Assembly: GCA_947165595.1 (NCBI GenBank)
Contig: CAMVAV010000017.1
Location: 1 to 38,258 of the forward strand
Source of the DNA: an uncultured Clostridia bacterium
Lineage (GTDB): Bacteria > Bacillota > Clostridia > Oscillospirales > Oscillospiraceae
Reading direction: 5' to 3'
Length of the DNA: 38,258 nt
Positions 16,960 through 23,026 of the stretch are shown here, one piece after another. Positions within the stretch are counted from its first letter, which is position 1. Every line of letters starts with the position of its first letter. The position numbers and the translations under genes were made by a program. The notes beneath the pieces were generated by a model that saw nothing but the letters and a program-made list of their open reading frames with translations, had not been told where the DNA came from and did no database searches.

Positions 16960-16992
16960 CTTCCCTCCATACAATGGAGGGAAGTTTTTTTT
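16960..16992 (+). terminator. Strong intrinsic terminator after the M23 peptidase gene
   Basis: An 11-bp perfect stem (16960-16970 with 16974-16984) with an ACA triloop is followed by eight T residues (16985-16992). The ribosome binding site of the next gene starts at the very next base. Confidence 0.92.
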
Positions 16993-17009
16993 GGAGGAGT
17001 GCCGGGAGA

Positions 17010-17726
17010 ATGTTTGGTTGGATTCGTTATCACGGGCCGGAACGTGAGGAGCCGCCGCTGCAGCGGGTCGAGGGAGCGACGCTGCGTACCGTCTGCGTTC
17101 CGGCGGGGGAGACGCTGCGCGCGCGCCTTGCCTGTGACGCCGCCGCCCGCCGCCTGCGGAGGGAGGGCGTGCGGGAGGCGGTATTCCCGGAGGGCTTTGC
17201 GTACCGCGAGCGCTTTGCGCGGCGGGGCGTCCTGCCCGTGCCGGTGCCGCCGCTCTATCGGGCGAGCGCTGCGGCGATCGTCCGCTGCGTTCTGCGGCAG
17301 AAGGGAATCGACCCGCGAAGCGCGGAACTGGCGTTCTGTGCGGAGGGCGTGACGGCGGAGCTGCGCGCGCTGGTGTACGCGCTCGCGGCGGAGGCGCGGT
17401 ATGTGGCGCTCTCCGTCCCCCGGGGCGGGGAGGCGCTCTCGCGCGCCCTGATGCGCGATTGCGGCGCGGCGGCGCGGCTCCTTGCGCCCGGCGAGCCCGT
17501 CCGCGCCGCGCTGACGGTCGATTTCGACGGCGCCTCCGGGCGGGCGGGAGCGCTCCGCCTCGACGACACGCTGCGCGTCGACTACGAGGGCGCTCTGCCG
17601 TGCGGGCTGCTCGCGGCGCTTTGGCGCTCCGGCGCGCTCGACGCGGGGACGCTGCGGGTCGAAAGGGTGCGGCAAAGCGCGGAAAACGGCCAAACGTCTT
17701 GCATTTCGCCGGACCGTTCGCTATAA
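17010..17726 (+). CDS. Hypothetical protein, Ala/Arg-rich, unrecognised family
   Basis: This 238-aa protein is not recognised. It is soluble by appearance, with no signal peptide and no clear transmembrane helix. It is very rich in Ala, Arg and Leu. Alternating strand/helix segments such as RYVALSVPRGGEALSRAL and AALTVDFDGASGRAGALRL hint at an alpha/beta fold. ATG 17010 is chosen because GGAGGAG lies upstream and the earlier in-frame ATG at 16974 is inside the terminator hairpin. The reading frame has strongly GC-rich third positions, as in neighbouring genes, so it is probably real. No promoter fits between the terminator T-run and this start, so expression would need read-through from the ftsE operon. 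Its stop codon overlaps the -10 box of the next promoter. Confidence 0.65.
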   Translation: MFGWIRYHGPEREEPPLQRVEGATLRTVCVPAGETLRARLACDAAARRLRREGVREAVFPEGFAYRERFARRGVLPVPVPPLYRASAAAIVRCVLRQKGIDPRSAELAFCAEGVTAELRALVYALAAEARYVALSVPRGGEALSRALMRDCGAAARLLAPGEPVRAALTVDFDGASGRAGALRLDDTLRVDYEGALPCGLLAALWRSGALDAGTLRVERVRQSAENGQTSCISPDRSL

Positions 17727-17727
17727 T
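17699..17727 (+). promoter_or_regulatory. Promoter of the PfkB kinase operon, overlapping the preceding stop codon
   Basis: TTGCAT (17699-17704), 17 bp, perfect TATAAT (17722-17727). The TAA stop of the preceding gene (17724-17726) lies inside the -10 box, so the promoter sits in the last codons of that gene. Confidence 0.85.
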
Positions 17728-17769
17728 CAAAAAAGGAAGCGACTGTGTGCGGACGGAGAGGAGGAGCGT

Positions 17770-18723
17770 ATGGCGATCGTCGTAATAGGCGCGGTATTTG
17801 TGGACATCAAGGGCTTTCCGGACGATATCTACGTCCCGACCGGGCGCAACGCCGGACGGGTCGAGACGGTGCACGGCGGCGTCGGACGCAACGTGGCGGA
17901 GGATATCGCAAACATGGAGCTGCGGCCCAGGTTCGTCAGCATCGTGGACGACACCGGCTCCGGCGCGGAGGTGCTGCGCAAGCTCCAGAAGCACAAGGTC
18001 AACACCGATTATGTGCTGGTGCAGCCGGATGGCATGGGCATCTGGCTCGCCGTGTTCGACAACACCGGGGACCTCGCCGGCTCGATCTCCAAGCGCCCGA
18101 ACATGGACGCGCTCGTCGGGCTCCTGGACGAGAAGGGCGACGAGATCTTCCGCGACGCCGACAGCATCGTGATCGAGGTCGACATGGACAAGGAGATCGT
18201 CAAGCGCGTGCTCCGCGGCGCGGAGAAGTACGGCAAGAAGGTCTACGGGGTGGTGTCCAACATGGCGATCGCCTCGCAGCGCCGCGATTTCCTCCAGTCC
18301 ATCGACTGCTTCGTGTGCAACGTGCTGGAGGCGGGCATCCTATTCGTGGACGACTTTACGAAGCTGGAGCCGGAGGAACTGGCGGAGGAGCTGCTGCGGC
18401 GCATCGTCAAGGCGAACATCCCCTCCATGGTGGTCACGATGGGGAGCCGCGGCGCGGTCTACGCGAGCCTGGACGGGGACAAGGGCTACTATCCGCCGGA
18501 ATCCGTCGCGGTGCGCGACACCAGCGGCGCGGGGGACGCCTTCTGCGCCGGCGTGGCGGCGGGGCTGACCTACGGCAAATCGCTGCGCGAGGCGGTGCGG
18601 ATCGGCACGCATCTGGCGGCGTCGGTCATCACGATCTCGGAGAGCACCTGTCCCCGCTTCCTGCCGGGCGAGCTGGGACTGGACGTTCAGGTGGACGATT
18701 CGGCCACACATTCGATAGGGTGA
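17770..18723 (+). CDS. PfkB-family sugar/nucleoside kinase
   Basis: This 317-aa ribokinase-fold enzyme phosphorylates a sugar or nucleoside with ATP. The N-terminal substrate motif GGVGRN is at residues 36-41. The C-terminal PfkB signature DTSGAGDAFCAG is at 250-261, with the catalytic base Asp256 and its anion-hole glycines. GGVGRNVAEDIANM resembles the GGxGRN-x-A-x-NLA pattern of pseudouridine kinases more than that of ribokinase. A nucleoside or pseudouridine kinase is therefore a reasonable guess, but no pseudouridine glycosidase gene lies nearby. The start has GGAGAGGAGG in front. It heads an operon with a small membrane protein (14 bp gap) and a SIR2-like gene. Confidence 0.85.
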   Translation: MAIVVIGAVFVDIKGFPDDIYVPTGRNAGRVETVHGGVGRNVAEDIANMELRPRFVSIVDDTGSGAEVLRKLQKHKVNTDYVLVQPDGMGIWLAVFDNTGDLAGSISKRPNMDALVGLLDEKGDEIFRDADSIVIEVDMDKEIVKRVLRGAEKYGKKVYGVVSNMAIASQRRDFLQSIDCFVCNVLEAGILFVDDFTKLEPEELAEELLRRIVKANIPSMVVTMGSRGAVYASLDGDKGYYPPESVAVRDTSGAGDAFCAGVAAGLTYGKSLREAVRIGTHLAASVITISESTCPRFLPGELGLDVQVDDSATHSIG

Positions 18724-18737
18724 GGTGCTGAGCGGCG

Positions 18738-18974
18738 ATGGCAAAGAAGGAAAAGGGCTCCAAGAAAGAAAAGAAGGAAAAAAAGGGGAAAAAGGAAAAG
18801 AAGGAAAAAAAGGGCAAGCACTCCAAACGGGACAGTGAGCCGAAGCCCAAGGGTCCCCGCTACGCGTATGACACCGCCGTGTCCGCGCTGGGCACGCTGG
18901 TCTGCGGCGGCGCGATCCTGTGCGTGATCGGCTTCCTTCTGGCCGTTTTATACGCGATTTTCTTCATGACCTAG
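18738..18974 (+). CDS. Small Lys-rich single-pass membrane protein
   Basis: This 78-aa protein has a first half made almost entirely of Lys with some Glu and Gly (repeats of the KKEKK type over residues 2-30). A short linker (SEPKPKGPRYAYD) is followed by one hydrophobic helix at about residues 52-76, ending at the C-terminus. It is predicted to be a tail-anchored protein with a highly positive cytoplasmic arm, which could touch membrane phospholipid, RNA or ribosomes. Function is unknown. The coding DNA is a purine-only run (AAG/GAA/AAA) quite unlike its GC-rich neighbours. The start is supported by a GAGGTG motif 12-13 nt upstream and by the 14-bp gap to the kinase gene. Confidence 0.7.
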   Translation: MAKKEKGSKKEKKEKKGKKEKKEKKGKHSKRDSEPKPKGPRYAYDTAVSALGTLVCGGAILCVIGFLLAVLYAIFFMT

Positions 18975-19006
18975 AAAATGCTTCGACAAAGGACGGGGTG
19001 GAGAGC

Positions 19007-19954
19007 ATGGCGGAGCAAGGGCAAAGACGCCCGCAGGTGCTGCTGCTGGGCAACGGTGTCAACCGCGCGTTCGGCGGCGGCTCGTGGGGGCAGCTGATTC
19101 GGGACATCACCTGCAACGACGCGCTGCCCAAGGGCTGCGCGCTGCACCTGCCGATGCCGCTGCGCGCCATCCTCGTCACCGGGGACAACGTGGGAGCACA
19201 GCTGCGCGGCGCGGGCGACATCCTCTACGGCAAGCTGGGTGATCCGGGACACATGGAGATGCTCCAGCGCCTGCTGGACCTGAACTTCGACCACATCCTG
19301 ACGACGAACTTCAGCTATGAGCTGGAGCAGGCGGCGCAGCCGGACTGCCCCCTGACCGAGCAGAAGCTCAGGCACATGATGCGCCATACGGACGGGCGGC
19401 GTCAGGCGGAGGCGAAATACCTGTTCTACACCTACGGCGTCGTGGACTGGAGGGGGCGGCTGAACAAGGTCTGGCACATCCACGGCGAGGGGCGCAAGCC
19501 GGAGAGCATGATCCTCGGCCACTACAACTACGCCAATCTGCTGGAGAAGATATCCTCCTACGTCAAGGCGGAGGAAACGCGCTGGCGGCGCGAGCAGGCA
19601 AGGGGAGAAGCCATACACATCAAAAGCTGGGCGGACGCGTTTTTGTTCGGGGACGTGTATGTGCTCGGCTTCGGCTACGACGTGTCGGAATTCGACCTCT
19701 GGTGGCTGCTGAACCACAAGAAGCGCGAGCGCGCCGAAACGGGCGAAACCTGGTTTTTCTCCCCGGCGGAGCGCCTGGAGACGGACGAGATCAACGAGAA
19801 GGAGGAGCTGCTGCGCGTCCTCGGCGTCGAGGTGCGCCACTGCGGCTCAGTGCGGACCGACGGCACGCCCATCGAGCGCAGCCTCGGCTTCCGCGCCTTC
19901 TATGAGCGGGCGATCGACGAGGTCGCCGCCCTGATGGCGGAGCGCCGCGCCTGA
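19007..19954 (+). CDS. SIR2-like domain protein, stand-alone
   Basis: This 315-aa protein has the pattern of SIR2-like (non-sirtuin) domains. An N-terminal nucleotide-binding LLLGNGVNRAFGGGSW (residues 12-27) is followed by TTNFSYELE with Asn101, HIHGE with His157 and His159, and a GFGYDVSEFD segment from Gly221 to Asp230. In characterised bacterial relatives (for example ThsA and the DSR proteins) the Asn and His of these motifs support NAD+ cleavage in phage defence; other members are of unknown function. No extra effector or sensor domain is evident, and no known defence gene is adjacent. ATG 19007 is preferred because GGAG lies just upstream and the nucleotide-binding strand follows. It is third in the PfkB operon and ends at a bidirectional terminator. 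Confidence 0.75.
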   Translation: MAEQGQRRPQVLLLGNGVNRAFGGGSWGQLIRDITCNDALPKGCALHLPMPLRAILVTGDNVGAQLRGAGDILYGKLGDPGHMEMLQRLLDLNFDHILTTNFSYELEQAAQPDCPLTEQKLRHMMRHTDGRRQAEAKYLFYTYGVVDWRGRLNKVWHIHGEGRKPESMILGHYNYANLLEKISSYVKAEETRWRREQARGEAIHIKSWADAFLFGDVYVLGFGYDVSEFDLWWLLNHKKRERAETGETWFFSPAERLETDEINEKEELLRVLGVEVRHCGSVRTDGTPIERSLGFRAFYERAIDEVAALMAERRA

Positions 19955-19976
19955 CGCTTTTGCCCACATACAATAA

Positions 19977-20024
19977 AAGAGCGGTGAAATCACGAGAGGA
20001 TCGTCTCGCTGTTTCACCGCTTTT
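19977..20024. terminator. Bidirectional terminator between convergent operons
   Basis: GCGGTGAAA (19981-19989) pairs with TTTCACCGC (20012-20020), extended by four outer A/G-T pairs. A second small hairpin (CGAGA/TCTCG) lies in the loop. T-rich flanks occur on both strands, so it can end both the SIR2-like operon and the minus-strand DegV operon. Confidence 0.8.
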
Positions 20025-20393
20025 ATTCATCTTCATCGCTTCGCAGCAGGATCGTCTCCGTCCCGCTTCGGCAGCGATAGGGAACGCCCGGACGCATCGG
20101 GCGCGGATTTCGGGGCTCCTTCGGCTGCGCGAGGATCGCGGCGCGCGCGGAGAAGCTCCGCGAGCTGCGGGAAGCGCCGTCCAGAAGCAGCGCGCGGTCC
20201 TCTCGGCGAGTGCCCCGCGGCGGAGAGCGTCACGGAGCAGCCGCGGGCTTCCCGTCTCAAGGATCGCGTCGGCGCGGGGCACGCCGCCCTGCGCGCGCAG
20301 CTGCTCCCGGACGCCGAGACCGCCGAGGCTTTTCAGCTTCCACAGCAACTGCCCGGCTTCGTTTTCGCCGCGCTCCGCGTCTTGTCCGCTCAT
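20023..20393 (-). pseudogene. Small gene after degV, apparently frameshifted
   Basis: The ATG at 20393 overlaps the degV stop codon (ATGA), the usual sign of translational coupling. The first frame reads well for about 63 codons (MSGQDAERGENEAGQLLWKL, then KSLGGLGVREQL) with G/C-rich third positions. From about 20195-20215 onward this frame loses that bias and runs on antisense through the terminator into the SIR2-like gene. The -1 frame instead takes over the bias, reads RALLLDGASRSS, PKEPRNPRPMRPGVPYRCRS and GTETILLRSDEDE, and stops at 20023 exactly at the terminator. The simplest reading is one protein of about 123 aa broken by a single missing base near 20204. The family is not recognised. 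A sequencing error is as likely as a true mutation; no classical slippery heptamer is seen. Confidence 0.5.
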
Positions 20394-21238
20394 TCCTCGA
20401 TGAACATGACGCCGAGGGTCTGGGGGCCGCAGTGGGATGAGATCGTGCAGCCGGCGACCGCGCGGTGCGTCTCGCAGCCCGGCAGACGCTCGCGGATGAG
20501 CGTCTCCAGCTCGTCCAGCGTCTCCGGCGCGATCTCGCCGGATTCCACGAGAAAGACGTGCTTGCCGTGAATCCGCCTGCCGGCGAGCCGGTCCTCCGCG
20601 TACTGGCGGTAGACGCCGGCGATGCCGCCGCGGTATTTCTTGTAGACCTGCAGCTTGCCGTCCTTCATCATCAGAGCGGGCTTGATCTTCAGCAGATTCG
20701 CGCCGAAGGCGGTGATGCCCGAGCAGCGCCCGCCCTTTCGCATATACTCCAGCGTGTTGAGCACGAAGCTGGTCTGGACCTTCCCCGTCAGGGCGTTCAG
20801 ATGCCCGGCGATCTCTTCCGCGCTCCTGCCGCCCTCAACCGCCTCGGCGCCCTCCAGCGCGAGGAGCCCGACGCCGTTGGAGAGCATCCGACTGTCCACG
20901 ACGTGCACGCCCTGGAGCGTCTCCGCGGCGAGGCAGGCGTTGTTGTAGGAGGCGGAGAGCTCCGAGCTGATCGTCAGATGGACGACCTCGCAGCCGGCGG
21001 AGGTGAATTGGGTAAAAAAATCCAAATACTGCTGATAGCCGGGCGCGGAGGTCTTCGGGAGCGTCCCGTCCTCGCGGTAACGGCGGTACATGTCGGCGGG
21101 CGTGAACTGCTCGCCGTCGAGGAAGCTCTCCTCCCCGAGCGTGATGGTCAGCGGGATGATATGGATGGAATAACGCTCCAGCAGCTCCGCGGGAAGGTCA
21201 CAGGTGCTGTCCGACGTGATGACCGTTTGTTTTGACAT
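20390..21238 (-). CDS. DegV-family fatty-acid-binding protein
   Basis: This 282-aa protein belongs to the DegV family. Members bind fatty acids, and the FakB-type members hand them to the kinase FakA for incorporation into phospholipid. The N-terminal SDSTCDLP motif (residues 9-16), the THLTISSELSAS-like segment (here VHLTISSELSAS), the DSRMLSNGVGLLAL segment and the RKGGRCSG...KIKPAL region are all typical. The C-terminal acid HCGPQTLGVMF end is also family-like. No fakA gene is in the window. AAGGAG lies 9 nt before the ATG. It is 43 bp downstream of the GGDEF gene on the same strand and overlaps the next gene by 4 nt, so the three form one operon. Confidence 0.92.
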   Translation of the reverse strand: MSKQTVITSDSTCDLPAELLERYSIHIIPLTITLGEESFLDGEQFTPADMYRRYREDGTLPKTSAPGYQQYLDFFTQFTSAGCEVVHLTISSELSASYNNACLAAETLQGVHVVDSRMLSNGVGLLALEGAEAVEGGRSAEEIAGHLNALTGKVQTSFVLNTLEYMRKGGRCSGITAFGANLLKIKPALMMKDGKLQVYKKYRGGIAGVYRQYAEDRLAGRRIHGKHVFLVESGEIAPETLDELETLIRERLPGCETHRAVAGCTISSHCGPQTLGVMFIEE

Positions 21239-21281
21239 AGAAACTGTCTCCTTGCCGTTTGCGTTGGCGTGAATGGAGGGA

Positions 21282-22700
21282 TCACTTGCGCTCGGACTTC
21301 ATGATGCGCTTGTTGCGCGACATGATCATTTCGGCGCGGCGGTAGACCTGATCGATGTCCGTGTCCGCGTCGTCAAAGAACTCCGTCATGCCGGCGGCGG
21401 CGGAGCAGCGCTCCCACGGATCGACCTCCGTGTTGTCCTGCGCCTTGTAGAACTGCTCCTCCAGCACGGCGTACAGCTCGTCGCGATCACGGTAGGCGTC
21501 GCCCTGCAAAATGACCACGAAGTCGTCGCTGCCGACGCGGTAGACCGGGATCTCGCGATAGACCTGGCGGAGAATCTCGCAGCCGCTGATGATGTATTTG
21601 TTGCCGCCGTCCAGTCCGTAGATGTCGTTGATGCGCTTGAGGTCGTTGAGGTTGACCACGACGATCGCGACCTTCGTGTCGCCGTTTTTGATCGCCTCCG
21701 CGACCTCCGCCCGGCGCGCCTCGAAGGCGACCTTGCTGCCCGCCTTGGTCAGCGAGTCCTCATAGGCGAGCTTGGTGATGCCGGCGATCTCGCCCTCGGC
21801 GGCTTCGGCGCGCTTTTCCGCGCTGAGAATGTCCTCCACATAGGACTTCATGTCGTCCGACATCTGCTTGATCGCCATGCTGAGCGACTGTATTTCATTC
21901 TCCGTTTGGATGTTGGGCTGGTCGAAGGTCAGCACGTCGGCGATGTCCGCGCGGTTCTCATGGCTCTTCTGGGCAAAGCCGCGCGTGCTCTCCTCCAGCG
22001 CGAGCAGCGGGGAGGTGATGTTCTTTTGCAGCCAAAGCGACACGCCCAGCGCGAACAGAATGCCGATGAGCACCACCAGTATGACGCTGCGGACGATGTA
22101 GGTGTTGACGATCGCCTGCAGATCGTCGAGCGTCAGGTCGGCGCAGATCAGCGCCACACGCTCGCCGTCGGACGCCTGAATGGTCTTGCAGACCGTATAG
22201 CAGTTGCCCCAGTAGTCCGAGTAGCTCTTAAAATCGGTGAATTCGCCTGTCTTTTCCCACGCGTTGACGTAGGGGACGAGCTGCTCCGCCGTGTAGAAAT
22301 CGGGGTCGCCGAACATGATGGGATATTCTTCATCGCCCGCCTCGCGTTCCGCCTGACTGACGGAGGAGCAGACGCTGTACAGGATCCCATCCTCTGCGGA
22401 GGGGATGACGACATAGATGAATTCCACCTCGAAGTCGTCGACCATCGTGTTGAGCCGGCGCTGGAGCGCGTCGTACCTCTCCGAGGGCGTCCGCGTGCGG
22501 ATGCACTCGCGCAGGTCGTCCGCGTCCACCGTGTGCTCCACATAGGCCACGATATCCTTGAGATGGGCGTAATTCCGCTCGTCGAGCGACTGGTTGAGGA
22601 CGCTGGCGCTCTGAAACGACATCAGGGCGCACAAAATGGCTAAAAACAAGGTGCCGTAGATCAGCAGGCTGCGGCGGATGGGCTTTTTGCAGACAGTCAT
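21282..22700 (-). CDS. Membrane GGDEF-domain protein with degenerate signature
   Basis: This 472-aa sensor has TM1 at about residues 11-30, an extracytoplasmic sensor region of about 165 residues, TM2 near 196-217, a HAMP-like linker and a C-terminal GGDEF domain (about 305-460). Diguanylate cyclases make c-di-GMP from two GTP. Here the catalytic loop reads RVGSDDF (Gly390-Ser391-Asp392-Asp393-Phe394) instead of GGDEF. Both acidic positions stay acidic, but Glu is replaced by Asp and the second Gly by Ser, so activity is uncertain. No RxxD inhibitory site is evident. ATG 22700 is chosen over 22736 because GGAAGGAG lies 6 nt upstream. It heads the operon with degV. Confidence 0.85.
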   Translation of the reverse strand: MTVCKKPIRRSLLIYGTLFLAILCALMSFQSASVLNQSLDERNYAHLKDIVAYVEHTVDADDLRECIRTRTPSERYDALQRRLNTMVDDFEVEFIYVVIPSAEDGILYSVCSSVSQAEREAGDEEYPIMFGDPDFYTAEQLVPYVNAWEKTGEFTDFKSYSDYWGNCYTVCKTIQASDGERVALICADLTLDDLQAIVNTYIVRSVILVVLIGILFALGVSLWLQKNITSPLLALEESTRGFAQKSHENRADIADVLTFDQPNIQTENEIQSLSMAIKQMSDDMKSYVEDILSAEKRAEAAEGEIAGITKLAYEDSLTKAGSKVAFEARRAEVAEAIKNGDTKVAIVVVNLNDLKRINDIYGLDGGNKYIISGCEILRQVYREIPVYRVGSDDFVVILQGDAYRDRDELYAVLEEQFYKAQDNTEVDPWERCSAAAGMTEFFDDADTDIDQVYRRAEMIMSRNKRIMKSERK

Positions 22701-22751
22701 GACAGGCTCCTTCCCTTCATGTGAATCGTGGCGCAAAATATTCTAATCTGC

Positions 22752-22780
22752 ATTGTAGCACAATGAAAATGAATAATCAA
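22752..22780 (-). promoter_or_regulatory. Promoter of the GGDEF-degV operon
   Basis: On the minus strand: TTGATT (22780-22775), 17 bp, TACAAT (22757-22752), with a TGC extended -10. Predicted leader is about 45 nt to the ATG at 22700. Confidence 0.75.
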
Positions 22781-22817
22781 CTTCGGTTTTCCTTCATTCA
22801 TATTTTCAAAAAAACAC

Positions 22818-22846
22818 TTGACAGGGAAATGGCAAAACGATACACT
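22818..22846 (+). promoter_or_regulatory. Promoter of the glycine cleavage operon
   Basis: TTGACA (22818-22823), 17 bp, TACACT (22841-22846). It gives a leader of about 170 nt before the first gene at 23027. It is divergent from the GGDEF promoter, with about 37 bp between the -35 boxes. Confidence 0.8.
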
Positions 22847-22852
22847 GAATAC

Positions 22853-23026
22853 ACAAAAGAAGGGGGAAGAACTGCCCTTATGATTGTTGAAACCGCGAAG
22901 AAAAAGCGCGGATTTTTGTTGAAAACATCAAATGGGATAGAAAAAGGGGCTTTTCTGCCCTTTTTGTTTTGAATCGAGGAATCACATGCAAAACATGTTA
23001 TTGAATGAGGAAAGGGAGGCACATCA
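22853..23026 (+). promoter_or_regulatory. Long leader of the gcv operon with possible attenuator
   Basis: The leader holds a 5-bp GC hairpin (22893-22897 with 22907-22911) followed by five T, then the intrinsic terminator at 22941-22970. CTGCCCTT occurs at 22872-22879 and again at 22955-22962, where it forms the right arm of the terminator. The upstream copy could therefore pair with the same left arm (22946-22950 region), allowing alternative folds. A 30-codon frame (22880-22972) overlaps the hairpins but has no well-placed ribosome binding site. No glycine or THF riboswitch core is recognisable. The regulatory role is inferred. Confidence 0.5.
22941..22970 (+). terminator. Intrinsic terminator inside the gcv leader
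   Basis: AAAAAGGGGC (22941-22950) pairs with GCCCTTTTT (22957-22965) with one bulged G and a TTTTCT loop, followed by GTTTT. It lies downstream of the promoter and upstream of the first gene, the layout expected for premature termination control. Confidence 0.7.

Noticed and set aside
18741-18820. Purine-rich tract as a CRISPR or simple-repeat array
   Set aside because: The units are irregular Lys/Glu codons within a frame; there are no spacers and no palindromic repeat.
19007-19954. A full defence island around the SIR2-like gene
   Set aside because: Neighbours are a kinase, a tiny membrane protein, DegV and a GGDEF protein; no helicase, nuclease, TIR, integrase or transposase gene is seen.
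22721-22972. 83-aa open frame in the gcv leader
   Set aside because: It crosses two promoters and two hairpins, has no ribosome binding site at its start and lacks the coding bias of the neighbours. The 30-codon part from 22880 is kept only as a weak possibility.
22853-23026. Glycine riboswitch before the gcv operon
   Set aside because: I looked for the conserved purine-rich cores of the glycine aptamer and did not find them on either strand.
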